Origin: Planctomycetaceae bacterium
GTDB taxonomy: Bacteria; Planctomycetota; Phycisphaerae; Phycisphaerales; SM1A02
Assembly (NCBI GenBank): GCA_947480055.1
Contig: CANKBX010000008.1
Location: forward strand, 1-33,009
Direction: 5' to 3'
Length of the DNA stretch: 33,009 nt
In this document: piece after piece, positions 1 to 8,471 of the stretch
Position numbering within the stretch: position 1 is the first letter of the stretch
Layout: every line of letters starts with the position of its first letter
Translations under genes and position numbers: made by a program
The notes under the pieces: generated by a model
Database searches by the model: none
What the model was told of the DNA's origin: nothing
What the model saw: only the letters and a program-made list of their open reading frames with translations

Positions 1-2
1 TA

Positions 3-746
3 GCCGCCACAAACGCCGCGCCCAGGCAAAATCACCCCGACATGTTGGTGCCAATTGTCATGTACCACCATGTTGGCGATTGGGGGAAGGCCAATTCGGA
101 TTGGGCTCCTTATGTTGTAAAGCCTCAAGAATTTCAGCGACAGTTGGACTGGCTTGTGGCGAATCAATTTCACACGATTACATTTCAAGAATTGCTGGCG
201 TATCAGTCCAGCAACATGCGGCCGCCGGCACATAGCGTCATTCTTACTTTTGACGATGGTTGGGCGGAGGATGTTGACATAGCCAAGAATTTTCTTGCGC
301 CGCGTGGAATGCGCGGAGTGTTCTTTGTGTACACCGGCGCAGTGGCGCAGCAGGACAATGGTTCTGGATATGTGTCGTGGAATCAAGTGCGGCAACTCGA
401 GGAGGCTGGCCAAGAAGTGCAATCGCACACGGTTTCGCATTCGCCATTAGACACGCTGGCGCCTTCGCGTTTGCAATTTGAAATGGTCAACAGCCGCGAC
501 GAAATGCAGGCGCATGTGGGGCATCCGGTTGAAGTGCTCGCGTATCCATTTGGCCGTCATGATGCGCGGGTGATTCAAGCCACGCGCGACGCTGGATATA
601 AGTTGGGAATTGCCGCAGACGACGAGCCCGTTGCTGTGCTGCCGCGCAGGGAGTGGGGCAACTTTCAAGTGCGCCGCTTTAAGGTGGGGTATGGCGATGG
701 CATTGATGTGTTCGCGGCGCGCATGGCGGAGCACGCGCAAAAATAA
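3..746 (+). CDS. Polysaccharide deacetylase (NodB/CE4 family), 5'-partial
   Basis: Metal-dependent deacetylase that removes N- or O-acetyl groups from envelope or extracellular polysaccharide. Numbered from the Met at 42 (234 residues), the CE4 motifs are clear: TFDDGW at 69-74 (catalytic base and metal Asp), HTVSH at 129-133 (metal His pair) and AYPFGRHD at 167-174. The frame is open upstream of that Met to the window edge (codons from base 3 read Ala/Thr/Asn/Pro-rich residues), which resembles the stretch after a signal peptide. The true start is therefore probably outside the window, and the Met at 42 sits only about eight residues before the MYHH strand that opens the domain. No terminator is obvious; a 5-bp stem with GGGG loop lies at 792-805. 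The family is certain, the substrate unknown. Confidence 0.85.
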   Translation, partial: AATNAAPRQNHPDMLVPIVMYHHVGDWGKANSDWAPYVVKPQEFQRQLDWLVANQFHTITFQELLAYQSSNMRPPAHSVILTFDDGWAEDVDIAKNFLAPRGMRGVFFVYTGAVAQQDNGSGYVSWNQVRQLEEAGQEVQSHTVSHSPLDTLAPSRLQFEMVNSRDEMQAHVGHPVEVLAYPFGRHDARVIQATRDAGYKLGIAADDEPVAVLPRREWGNFQVRRFKVGYGDGIDVFAARMAEHAQK

Positions 747-895
747 GTTGAGCGCTGGTGCGGGTGTCTTGAGAATTGACATCTTGAAATTCAAGCGGGG
801 GCTTGCGCAAAAAATAAGTTGCGGAAAAAAGGCAGCAAAAATTTTTATCGTTGTGAATCCATTTATGTTGCGTCTTCTTGAAAGGAGGCCAACTC

Positions 896-1639
896 ATGGT
901 CGCGATCAAATCTTTATGTGGTGCCACGGAGGCAAAAATGCAAGAGGGCGCAAATGGCAAAGAGCAACAGAAGCGCGCGCGCGCAAAAAGCGCGGGCGGG
1001 CGCGGGAAATTTGGCAAGTTGGGTGAAGTGGAAGCGCTTGGCGAAGTGAGTGAACTCGCCGAATTGGCCTCTCAAATGAATGGCGCTGAAGATGGCGGCG
1101 AAGTGAGTGGCGACGCGGCGCCGCCAACGCGTCCGCGTAAGCGTGGATTGCGGGCGGATGTTTCCCAGCAACGCGAGAAAGCCATAGATCAATTGGTAGC
1201 CGATGCCGCGGAGCGCGGCGATTGCGTGGACCGTTTTTACTGGATGTTGGTGTACGACCTGGAAATGGCGCCCATGACCAGCAATTTAAAGCAACTCACG
1301 GATCTAGGTTTAGCGGTGCCGCCGCCGGCTGAAATGGACGAGCGTGAGTTGCATGAAAAGTTGTGGGAGGTTGTGGAGTCGCTCGGTGATTTGGGCGTGT
1401 TTCTATTGCATACGGATGGCTTGAGCGATCGTGAATTATATTCCAGGCTGTTTCACGAAATCTTGACGGAGCCCGTAAGAGACTTGCCACCAACCGAAGG
1501 CGTGAGTGAGTTTATTGATTTGCTTGGTGGCGCGGCGCAAGCATGCGCCAATGCGGAAGGTGTTGAAGTGGTTGCAAAAGTTGATCGAGATCGCTTCCTT
1601 CCCAAGCCAGAGGGTGGCGAAATAAAAGAAAGTGGATAA
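896..1639 (+). CDS. Conserved hypothetical protein with basic N-terminal linker
   Basis: Unrecognised 247-residue cytoplasmic protein. The ATG at 896 is chosen over a TTG at 878 because a perfect AAAGGAGG lies at 881-888, seven bases upstream; this is the best ribosome binding site in the window and overlaps codons of the longer reading. Residues ~10-90 are low-complexity, first Lys/Arg/Ala/Gly-rich and then Glu-rich, with a second basic patch (PTRPRKRGLR). From ~95 on it is a mostly helical acidic domain with the phrase HTDGLSDRELYSRLFHEIL. I have the impression this phrase belongs to an uncharacterised family seen in planctomycetes, but I cannot name it. No signal peptide or membrane segment. 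It stands alone and is followed by a 13-bp hairpin. The basic linker could bind nucleic acid (inference). Confidence 0.75.
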   Translation: MVAIKSLCGATEAKMQEGANGKEQQKRARAKSAGGRGKFGKLGEVEALGEVSELAELASQMNGAEDGGEVSGDAAPPTRPRKRGLRADVSQQREKAIDQLVADAAERGDCVDRFYWMLVYDLEMAPMTSNLKQLTDLGLAVPPPAEMDERELHEKLWEVVESLGDLGVFLLHTDGLSDRELYSRLFHEILTEPVRDLPPTEGVSEFIDLLGGAAQACANAEGVEVVAKVDRDRFLPKPEGGEIKESG

Positions 1640-1645
1640 AAATGA

Positions 1646-1676
1646 AAGGATCCAGCTCACCTCGAGCTGGATCCTT
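1646..1676 (+). terminator. Perfect 13-bp hairpin after the hypothetical gene
   Basis: AAGGATCCAGCTC (1646-1658) and its exact reverse complement (1664-1676) flank a five-base loop, starting six bases after the stop codon. There is no T-run after it on either strand, so it may be a transcript-end stabilising hairpin or a non-canonical terminator. Its position argues for a role in ending or protecting the upstream transcript. Confidence 0.55.
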
Positions 1677-2011
1677 CAGACTCGGTTGGATGCTTTGAAT
1701 TACTTTGCATCACCAAGTCATGGTCGAGTGGCTCACTCGACACTTTGAATATTCAATACAAAAAACAAAATGCAAGCACACAAATGTAAATATCAAATTT
1801 TTACTTCAAAAATGAGCTTATTTTTTTTGTGAAGGGTCATAAGTGTTTGGCAGGAAATTTCGCTGAACCGCGGCTTCAATTTGCAAAATTCTCGCAGCGT
1901 TCAGGGATTTTATTGCGATGTGGGGTGAAATCGTGGCGTGATTTGAAGGAAAGGCTTTGAGTGATACAAGGCGAATCCGCTTCACGGCTGAACTTGTTAT
2001 ACAGTTCTATT
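1677..2011. other. Intergenic region with hairpin and palindrome
   Basis: This gene-free stretch holds a perfect 8-bp hairpin, GTCGAGTG/CACTCGAC with loop GCT (1723-1741), followed four bases later by the 12-bp palindrome TTGAATATTCAA (1745-1756). From ~1756 to 1860 it is strongly A/T-rich, as expected for a promoter region of the downstream lipoprotein gene, but I cannot fix -35/-10 boxes. The hairpin may be a second transcript end and the palindrome an operator; both are inferences. Confidence 0.4.
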
Positions 2012-2425
2012 GTGAAACGAATTCTTCAAATTGTGGCAGCGCTTTTGCTTGCAAGTTGCGCCGCTGAGCCTGAAAAAGTTTCCAGCCCCAAATTAATCGG
2101 CGCGTGGAAAAGTGATTTTGATTCGACCACATTAACCTGCGAGGACACGGGCTTGTTCACATTGACATTCACAGGTCCAAAGACTCGGCCAATCGTGGGC
2201 GACTACACCTTTGACGGAAAAATTCTCACTTTCCGCAATCGCCCCGAGACCAAATTGTGCGTGGATGAAACCGGCGTGTATGAAATCAAGATTGATGGCT
2301 TGTTGTTGATCGCGCGCAAAGTGAAAGACTTCTGCCCTTTGCGTGAAAAGCAAATGGATCATTCTTGGACGCGTGTGAAAGCGGCGGGGGCGGGCTCTTC
2401 GGCTGTTTCCGCAACAGAAAAATAA
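2012..2425 (+). CDS. Small lipoprotein with lipocalin-like beta domain
   Basis: Predicted 137-residue lipoprotein. The GTG at 2012 is preferred over one at 1961 because it gives a textbook signal: MKR, a hydrophobic core, and the lipobox LLASC with the lipidated Cys at 16. The mature part reads as short beta strands (LIGAWKSD, LFTLTFTG, GDYTFDGKILTFR, YEIKIDGLLLIAR, HSWTRV), the pattern of small lipocalin-like or META-like domains that begin with a GxW motif. Three further cysteines may form a disulfide. The tail is Ala/Ser-rich. No Shine-Dalgarno is visible. It lies 95 bases upstream of malic enzyme on the same strand, with no evidence of a shared function. Envelope localisation is well supported, the ligand is unknown. 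Confidence 0.7.
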   Translation: MKRILQIVAALLLASCAAEPEKVSSPKLIGAWKSDFDSTTLTCEDTGLFTLTFTGPKTRPIVGDYTFDGKILTFRNRPETKLCVDETGVYEIKIDGLLLIARKVKDFCPLREKQMDHSWTRVKAAGAGSSAVSATEK

Positions 2426-2520
2426 ATTTTCAGCCACGTCGCGTGTCGGGCATGAAGTCTGCGCAGATTTTTTGCCAGTCAACACCGTCACGACCACCGA
2501 AGCAAAGCTAGACTTTATCC

Positions 2521-4125
2521 ATGCAAGGACGCACACTTTTACTTGATCCAAGACTGAACAAAGCCACGGCATTCACAGAGGCGGAGCGCGAAAAATTGGG
2601 GTTGATTGGGTTGCTTCCCGACGGAATTGAGACCAGCGCCACCCACATTCAGCGCGTGAACACGCAACTTGGTCATTGCACATCGCAACTGGAAAAATAT
2701 GTGTACTTAAGCGAGTTGGCCGATCGCAATGAGCGGTTGTTCTACATGCTGTTGCGCGCGGAGCCGGAAATGTTGATGCCGATCGTGTACACGCCAACCG
2801 TTGGCGAAGCGTGCCAGCAATTTGGACACATCATGCGCCGGCCTCGAGGTTTGTATGTGAGTTTGAAGCGCCGCGGAAAAATAAAAGATGTGCTGCGCAA
2901 CTGGCCTGAAAGAGATGTGCGCTTTATTGTTGTGACCGACGGCGAGCGCATTCTTGGTTTGGGCGATCAAGGCGTGTGCGGCATGGGCATTCCAATTGGA
3001 AAGTTGGCGCTGTACGCCGGTTTGGGTGGCGTGCCGCCCAATGTCACGCTGCCGGTGACGCTTGATGTTGGAACAAACAACGAAACGTTTCTAGAAGATC
3101 CGTTGTATCCAGGCATGAGGCAGCGAAGAATCACGGGCGACGAGTACACATCTTTCGTGGATGAATTTGTGGACGCGGTGCAGGAAGTTTTTCCACATTG
3201 CTGTATTCAATTTGAGGACTTCACCAACAAGACCGCCATTCCGTTGCTGGAGCGGCATCGCAATCGCGTGTGTTGTTTCAACGACGATATTCAAGGCACG
3301 GCCGCCGTCGCGGTGGCTGGATTGTTCGGCGCATGTCGCATTATGAAAAACAAAGTGCGCGATCAACGCGTCTTGTTCTACGGCGCTGGAAGCGCTGCGA
3401 TTGGAATCGCCGAATTGTGCGTGTTGCAAATGACGCGCGAAGGATTGCCGGAGGCGGACGCGTTGAAGCGCTGCTTCTTGATGAATTCCAAGGGGCTTGT
3501 GACCGCGGAATCCGCGGGGTTAAGCGATCAGCAACGGCGCTTTGCGCATGCGAACCCGGCCACAAAAGATTTGTTGCAGGTGGTCGAAATGGTCAAACCC
3601 ACTGCGTTGATTGGTGTCAGCACAATTGCGAACGCGTTCACGCCGGCCGTGATCGCCGCCATGGCCAAAATGAATCCTCGGCCGATTTTGTTTCCTTATT
3701 CAAATCCAACCAGCAAGAGCGAGTGCACGGCCAAAGACGCCATTGAACATTCGCAAGGCCGCGCTATTTTTGCCGCAGGCAGTCCATTTCCACCTTTGCA
3801 CTATCAAGGGAAACTTTTTGTGCCGGGGCAAGGCAACAATGTTTACATTTATCCAGCGGTTGGTTTGGCCGTGTACGCCACGGAGGCCAAGCGCGTGACC
3901 GACGACATGTTCCTGCGCGCCGCCGAAAGTTTGGCGGCGCAAGTGACGGAGGAGGATTTAAATGTGGGCTTGATCTATCCACCTGTCGCGGAAATTCATC
4001 CAACGCTGATCAAGGAGGCGGTGGATGTGGCGACTTTGATTTTTGACCAAGGTCTTGCTGGCGTGGAGCGACCCAGCGACATTGAAGCTTTTGTGCGCGG
4101 CAAGATTTATAATCCGAGTTACTGA
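2521..4125 (+). CDS. maeA: NAD-dependent malic enzyme (oxaloacetate-decarboxylating)
   Basis: Converts L-malate to pyruvate, CO2 and NAD(P)H, linking the TCA cycle to pyruvate. At 534 residues it is the long bacterial/eukaryotic-type enzyme. Visible landmarks: YTPTVGEAC with the catalytic Tyr at 90; RGLYVS at 109-114; the GLGDQGVCGMGIPIGKLALY block with catalytic Lys at 161; QFEDF (metal Glu231/Asp232); CFNDDIQGTA with metal Asp255/256; and a Rossmann GxGxxxxG (GAGSAAIG) at 288-295. The C-terminal third has the expected PxxxPYSNPTSKSECT nucleotide-domain block. All key residues are present. The Met at 2521 gives the usual short N-terminal arm (HIQRVNTQL follows at ~42-50). NAD rather than NADP preference is inferred from the SfcA/MaeA type, not proven. 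A terminator follows at 4150-4174. Confidence 0.95.
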   Translation: MQGRTLLLDPRLNKATAFTEAEREKLGLIGLLPDGIETSATHIQRVNTQLGHCTSQLEKYVYLSELADRNERLFYMLLRAEPEMLMPIVYTPTVGEACQQFGHIMRRPRGLYVSLKRRGKIKDVLRNWPERDVRFIVVTDGERILGLGDQGVCGMGIPIGKLALYAGLGGVPPNVTLPVTLDVGTNNETFLEDPLYPGMRQRRITGDEYTSFVDEFVDAVQEVFPHCCIQFEDFTNKTAIPLLERHRNRVCCFNDDIQGTAAVAVAGLFGACRIMKNKVRDQRVLFYGAGSAAIGIAELCVLQMTREGLPEADALKRCFLMNSKGLVTAESAGLSDQQRRFAHANPATKDLLQVVEMVKPTALIGVSTIANAFTPAVIAAMAKMNPRPILFPYSNPTSKSECTAKDAIEHSQGRAIFAAGSPFPPLHYQGKLFVPGQGNNVYIYPAVGLAVYATEAKRVTDDMFLRAAESLAAQVTEEDLNVGLIYPPVAEIHPTLIKEAVDVATLIFDQGLAGVERPSDIEAFVRGKIYNPSY

Positions 4126-4149
4126 AATTTTATTTCGCGATTGATTGGC

Positions 4150-4174
4150 GCGCGTTTTGACGCGCTTGTTTTTT
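4150..4174 (+). terminator. Intrinsic terminator of malic enzyme gene
   Basis: A 6-bp GC-only-plus-one stem GCGCGT/ACGCGC (4150-4155 and 4160-4165) with a four-base loop is followed by TTGTTTTTT, 24 bases after the stop. A second perfect inverted repeat, AATTCAC/GTGAATT (4177-4183 and 4189-4195), follows in the convergent gap and could serve the minus-strand ATPase gene, though it has no T-run. Confidence 0.7.
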
Positions 4175-4227
4175 GCAATTCACCCGCTGTGAATTCCAAG
4201 CACATGAAGCGGTTTGACAAAGTCGCT

Positions 4228-6255
4228 TTATTTTTTGGGCTCACGAAAAGCCAGCAAACGCAGGCCATTGATCACCACGGCAACCGTGCTGCCCTCGTGC
4301 ATGATCACGGCAAGCGTGGTGCCAATCAAGCCGCTTAACGTCAGCGGAATCAGAATGAAGACCATGCCCATGCTCACCGCAACATTTTGACGGATCACTT
4401 TGCGCGCGAAACGCGCCAAGCCAATCGCAAATGGAATTCGTTGCAAATCGTCGGCCATAAGCGCTATGTCCGCGGCTTCAAGCGCCACATCCGTGCCGCC
4501 GCGGCCCATGGCAATTCCAACCGTGGCCATCGCCAACGCGGGGGCGTCATTCACGCCGTCGCCAACCATGCCGATCGAGTGATATTTTTCCAGCAACGCT
4601 TTCACGCGGTTGATCTTGTCTTCTGGCAGAAGTTCGGCTTCGATTTCGTCAACTCCAACATCGTTGGCAATCGCTTGCGCCACGCCTTTGCGATCGCCAG
4701 TGAGCATGATCACGGGTCGGACATTCAGCGCATGCAACAGGCGAATGGCTTCGGCTGCCTCAGCGCGTGGTCGATCCGCAAGCGCGATGAAGCCAAGGAT
4801 TTTTTCGCCGCAACTCAACACCACAACGGTGTTGCCACTGGCGTCGTGTTGCGCCAACGCGGTGTTTATTGCGTCGCTGAGCGCGGCGCCGCGCTCGCGC
4901 ATAAGTCGCGCGGAACCAACTTCAATGGTTTGGCCCGCGACAGTTCCAGTGACGCCTTTCCCTTTGATGGCGGTCACATTCTCGGCGGCCGCAACGCGAA
5001 TTTCTTTCGCCTCCGCGGCGCGCACAATCGCGCGCGCAATTGGGTGCTCGCTGCGTTGCTCAATGGCGCTGGCTGTTTCCAAAAGTTGACGCTCGCTCAC
5101 GCCATCCGCGGTGAACATGCCGACAATTTGCGGACGCCCATTTGTAAGCGTGCCGGTTTTATCCAGCGCGATGGCGCGAATAATGGCGAGTCCTTCCAAA
5201 TGCAAACCGCCCTTGATCAACACACCAGATCGCGCGGCGCGGGCCACACCGGAAAGAACGGCGGCAGGCGTGCTGATTGCAAGCGCGCAGGGGCTTGCGC
5301 CCACAAGCATTGCGATTGCGCGCAAAAGTGATTCGTCAAATGTAAGCCAGCCAAAATATTGGGGAACAATCAACGCCGCGATGGTGGCAACCACAACGCA
5401 AGGCACATAGACGCGCGTGAACGCCTCGGCCGCGCGTTGAGTTTGTCCTTTTTGTTGTTGCGCGTCCTCCACCAAAAGAATCATGCGCGACATGGTGGAT
5501 TGCGAACTTGGCCGCGATACGCGAATTTCAAGACTGCCGTCGCCATTCACGGTGCCCGCGAAGACTTCGTCGTTCACATCTTTTTCAACAGGCACGCTTT
5601 CACCGGTGATTGGACTTTGATCGATGCTTCCGCTGCCCGCCAAAATAATTCCGTCGGCAGGCAGGCGCTCGCCTGGTCGAACCACCACGACATCGCCCAC
5701 AACAAGTTGCTCCACCGCGATTTCAATTTCTTGCGCGCCACGTTTTACTTTTGCGAATTTCGGAGCCAGCTTTCCAAGGGCGCGTATGGCCTTGCGTGAC
5801 TGACCCATTGCGTAATGTTCCAGCGCGTTTCCCAGCGAAAACAGAAACAGCAAAAGTCCGCCGTCAATGCCTTCGCCAATCCACGCCGCGGCAATGGCGG
5901 CAACCACCATGAGAAAATCAACATCAAGCCGCGCCTTCAATGCCAAGCGCAGACCCACCAAAAACGCGTTCCAACCCGCCACCACATACACAATCGCGAG
6001 GCACGCAAGAGAAATTTTGTGGTTGGTCACAATCCATTCACGTGGCAGCAATGATTGAAGAAACACATTCTGGTCGGCGACAATCCAGCCGCGCTGCAAG
6101 CACCAGGCAAGCATTAAAAAAATGCCGGCGACAAATGGAATCCACAAATCATTGCGCCACCAGGCGGCGGAAGCTTCGGACGAATTCAATTCGCCGTCTT
6201 GAGATTTGCGCGCGCCGCTCATGGCTTGAAGATAGCGGCGATTGTTCCACGGCAT
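4228..6255 (-). CDS. P1B-4-type heavy-metal-translocating ATPase
   Basis: Membrane pump exporting a transition metal at the cost of ATP. 675 residues with all P-type marks: TGES 217-220 (actuator), SPC 321-323 in the metal-binding membrane helix, DKTGT 365-369 (phosphorylated Asp), SEHP 402-405, TGD 519-521, GDGVNDAP 565-572. SPC instead of CPC, together with HEGST at 653-657 in the last helix, marks the P1B-4 subgroup, whose members are reported to move Co2+, Fe2+ or Zn2+. There is no N-terminal metal-binding domain (no CxxC) and only about six membrane helices, both usual for P1B-4. An alternative start is Met12. It is divergent from the CoaC-like gene and convergent with malic enzyme. Metal identity cannot be told from sequence. 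Confidence 0.92.
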   Translation of the reverse strand: MPWNNRRYLQAMSGARKSQDGELNSSEASAAWWRNDLWIPFVAGIFLMLAWCLQRGWIVADQNVFLQSLLPREWIVTNHKISLACLAIVYVVAGWNAFLVGLRLALKARLDVDFLMVVAAIAAAWIGEGIDGGLLLFLFSLGNALEHYAMGQSRKAIRALGKLAPKFAKVKRGAQEIEIAVEQLVVGDVVVVRPGERLPADGIILAGSGSIDQSPITGESVPVEKDVNDEVFAGTVNGDGSLEIRVSRPSSQSTMSRMILLVEDAQQQKGQTQRAAEAFTRVYVPCVVVATIAALIVPQYFGWLTFDESLLRAIAMLVGASPCALAISTPAAVLSGVARAARSGVLIKGGLHLEGLAIIRAIALDKTGTLTNGRPQIVGMFTADGVSERQLLETASAIEQRSEHPIARAIVRAAEAKEIRVAAAENVTAIKGKGVTGTVAGQTIEVGSARLMRERGAALSDAINTALAQHDASGNTVVVLSCGEKILGFIALADRPRAEAAEAIRLLHALNVRPVIMLTGDRKGVAQAIANDVGVDEIEAELLPEDKINRVKALLEKYHSIGMVGDGVNDAPALAMATVGIAMGRGGTDVALEAADIALMADDLQRIPFAIGLARFARKVIRQNVAVSMGMVFILIPLTLSGLIGTTLAVIMHEGSTVAVVINGLRLLAFREPKK

Positions 6256-6390
6256 GGTCTAGGCAATGCAAACGCGCGAGAAAGATGTAGGCAACGAGCG
6301 GGACGCAGTCGTAATTTTCGAATATCCAAACCACTTTCAATTGAAATTGCGGACCGTGGACAACACTCGGACTTGGTTAGAATGATTTGC

Positions 6391-7008
6391 ATGGATGCAT
6401 TTGAATTTCCACCACCAACACCCAGCGATTTAGGCGACCAAGAAATTGCGCGCGAAAGCGACGCGCTTGATGGCGTGCGCGTGGCGTTGCTTGTGACTGG
6501 CGGGATTGCCGCAATGAAGACGCCATTTCTGGCTCGCTCGCTTCGCCGCCATGGCGCCAACGTGACCGCATTTTGCACGGATGAAGCGTTGCGCTATGTG
6601 GCGCAGGACGCCTTGGCTTGGAGCACGACTTCGCCCGTCATCACCAAACTTTCCGCTTGCGCCGAGCACTTGAGCGACGACGCGCCATTTGATGTGTATT
6701 TGGTGGCGCCGGCGACCGCCGCAAGTATTGGCCGCATGGCGCACGGTATCGCCGAGGGCGCGGTTGGAGCCACGTTGGCCGCCGCGATTGGACGAATGGA
6801 GCAAGGCAGGGCGAAAGTTCTGGTTGCGCCAACCATGCACGGCAGCATGCATAATTCTATTTTAGTGAAAGCCTTGCGTGAACTTCATGACATTGGCGTG
6901 CGCATTATCACTCCACGTGACGCGTATGGAAAACATAATTTGCCCGATGATTCCGTGTTGGTCGCGGAAGTTTGCGATGCCGTAGCATCATTGCGATTGC
7001 GTCGCTGA
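6391..7008 (+). CDS. CoaC-like flavoprotein (HFCD family)
   Basis: Stand-alone 205-residue Rossmann-like flavoprotein of the homo-oligomeric FMN-containing Cys decarboxylase family, which includes the phosphopantothenoylcysteine decarboxylase half of CoaBC. Seen: LLVTGGIAAMKTP near residue 32-44, YLVAPATAASIGRMAHGIAEGAV (the PASANTxxK-like FMN segment), and VAPTMHGSMHN where CoaC has PAMNxxMW. The substrate-binding Asn of that motif is replaced by His; I recall archaeal Dfp proteins with a similar PAMH form. There is no CoaB synthetase domain here. A Met three codons upstream (6382) is an alternative start; no Shine-Dalgarno decides. It is divergent from the metal ATPase and unlinked to other CoA genes. 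Either a split CoaC or a paralogue acting on another Cys-containing substrate. Confidence 0.75.
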   Translation: MDAFEFPPPTPSDLGDQEIARESDALDGVRVALLVTGGIAAMKTPFLARSLRRHGANVTAFCTDEALRYVAQDALAWSTTSPVITKLSACAEHLSDDAPFDVYLVAPATAASIGRMAHGIAEGAVGATLAAAIGRMEQGRAKVLVAPTMHGSMHNSILVKALRELHDIGVRIITPRDAYGKHNLPDDSVLVAEVCDAVASLRLRR

Positions 7009-7079
7009 TCAATTCATTTCGTGGCCGAGTTTTCAAATATGCCTGGCACTATTTGATGTACATCTAAAGGATTTTCCAA

Positions 7080-8465
7080 ATGATTTTTTCGATATTGATT
7101 CCGTTGATTCTTGCGCAAACTCTCACGCCAAATCCCGCGCCTCCCAAACCCGCACCGGCACCAAAGGACGACAGCGTTATGCCGAGTCGGCCGGCAGTTG
7201 GATTTCGCGGACAACCAGTTGCATTGACAAAGGAAACGCAAGTTGTGGATGCGCCCGGACCCACCGTTTCGATGGCGTTTGGGAACGTGGTGGCTTTTTC
7301 TGGTGATCGATTGCTGATCAGCGGCGCCGTGATATCGCGGCGCATGGGCGCCGACGGACAAATTTTCACATTTGAATTTAAAAATGATAAATGGACATCG
7401 GTTTCGGAGATGGTGCAAGTGCAGGCATTGGCTCCCGATGATGTTGCGATTCAGCGCATTGTGGCCGATCCAGAATTTCTATTGACCAACATTTCCCGCA
7501 AAGGCAAATCCAGCGAGATTATTTCCTTCGCGCCAATCGAGGGCCGCGAGGCGTGGAAGCAATCTGGTTCAATCAAGCCGCCGCCAAACGAAACTGTTTT
7601 AAATTTCGCCTCGGCCATGGCGCTCAGCAATACGTTGTTGGCGGTGAGCGAAGTGAGTTCACGTCCCAATCAAAAAGATGAGGACGTTCCAACAAATCCG
7701 CGCGTGTTTATTTTTCAGCGCACCGCCGAGGGATGGAAAGCGCAAGGAGTGATTCAGCGCGAAGCCAAGAAGGCGCCGTGGTGGTTTGGAATTTCTTTGG
7801 CCATGGATGGCGACACATTGGCGGTGGGAAACCCAAGGGCGTTGATTCCATTCACAACAGACAAAGTTCGTTCAAGCCAAGAGCCCGCCATGGTGTGCGT
7901 GTATCGACGCACCGCCGATGGCTGGAAACTTGAACAGGAAATTGACAACAGTGGCTTGAGTCCGTGGCATGGATTTGGAGTGAACATCGCGTTGCAGGGT
8001 GATTTGCTCGTGGTGCGATCCATGAATCCGTACGACCGCGATGAGGAAGTTGACGTGGGAGTGTTGCGCAGGGTGAACGGCTATTGGACAAAAGAGGGTT
8101 CGCTTACCCCCGCGCAAGGTGTGATGAAAAGCAAGGCATATGGATACGCGCTGGCCATAGATCAAGGCCGCATTATTGTGGGCGACTCCATGGCTGTTGA
8201 GGGAAGCGATAGCAACGGTCGCGTGTATGTGTTTGAAAAAACCGACAAAGGTTGGCAGGAGCAGTGGCGACTCGCGCCCAAAGTTTTTGTGTCTCCCAAT
8301 TCATTTGGAAACACCATCGCTGTTCATTGGCCATGGATTGCGATTGGTCGCACGCGCAGCGAGCGCCTGGGAATTGAACCGGGCGGCGCTTTGCTTTACA
8401 AATTAGAAAAGCGCGCGCCTCAACAAGATGGCGCGGCCGCGGGCGCAAATCCCGATCCGAAATAA
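7080..8465 (+). CDS. Secreted FG-GAP-like beta-propeller protein
   Basis: 461-residue exported protein. Residues 1-13 form a short hydrophobic signal, followed by a Pro/Ala-rich linker. The rest repeats about every 55-65 residues a blade of the form xxxAxxGDxLxVG followed by VYVFxRTxxGWxxE: VAFSGDRLLISG, ALSNTLLAVSE, AMDGDTLAVGNP, ALQGDLLVVRS, AIDQGRIIVGDS, AVHWPWIAIG. This is the FG-GAP/integrin-propeller pattern seen in many planctomycete secreted proteins; six to seven blades are implied. AAAGG lies about eight bases before the ATG. No catalytic motif is seen, so a binding or structural role outside the membrane is inferred. Six bases separate its stop from the convergent membrane-protein gene. 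Confidence 0.75.
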   Translation: MIFSILIPLILAQTLTPNPAPPKPAPAPKDDSVMPSRPAVGFRGQPVALTKETQVVDAPGPTVSMAFGNVVAFSGDRLLISGAVISRRMGADGQIFTFEFKNDKWTSVSEMVQVQALAPDDVAIQRIVADPEFLLTNISRKGKSSEIISFAPIEGREAWKQSGSIKPPPNETVLNFASAMALSNTLLAVSEVSSRPNQKDEDVPTNPRVFIFQRTAEGWKAQGVIQREAKKAPWWFGISLAMDGDTLAVGNPRALIPFTTDKVRSSQEPAMVCVYRRTADGWKLEQEIDNSGLSPWHGFGVNIALQGDLLVVRSMNPYDRDEEVDVGVLRRVNGYWTKEGSLTPAQGVMKSKAYGYALAIDQGRIIVGDSMAVEGSDSNGRVYVFEKTDKGWQEQWRLAPKVFVSPNSFGNTIAVHWPWIAIGRTRSERLGIEPGGALLYKLEKRAPQQDGAAAGANPDPK

Positions 8466-8471
8466 TGGGAT

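Noticed and set aside
4387-5331. 314-codon plus-strand frame opposite the metal ATPase
   Set aside because: Complementary to a fully conserved P-type ATPase; composition is His/Asn/Arg-rich antisense sequence.
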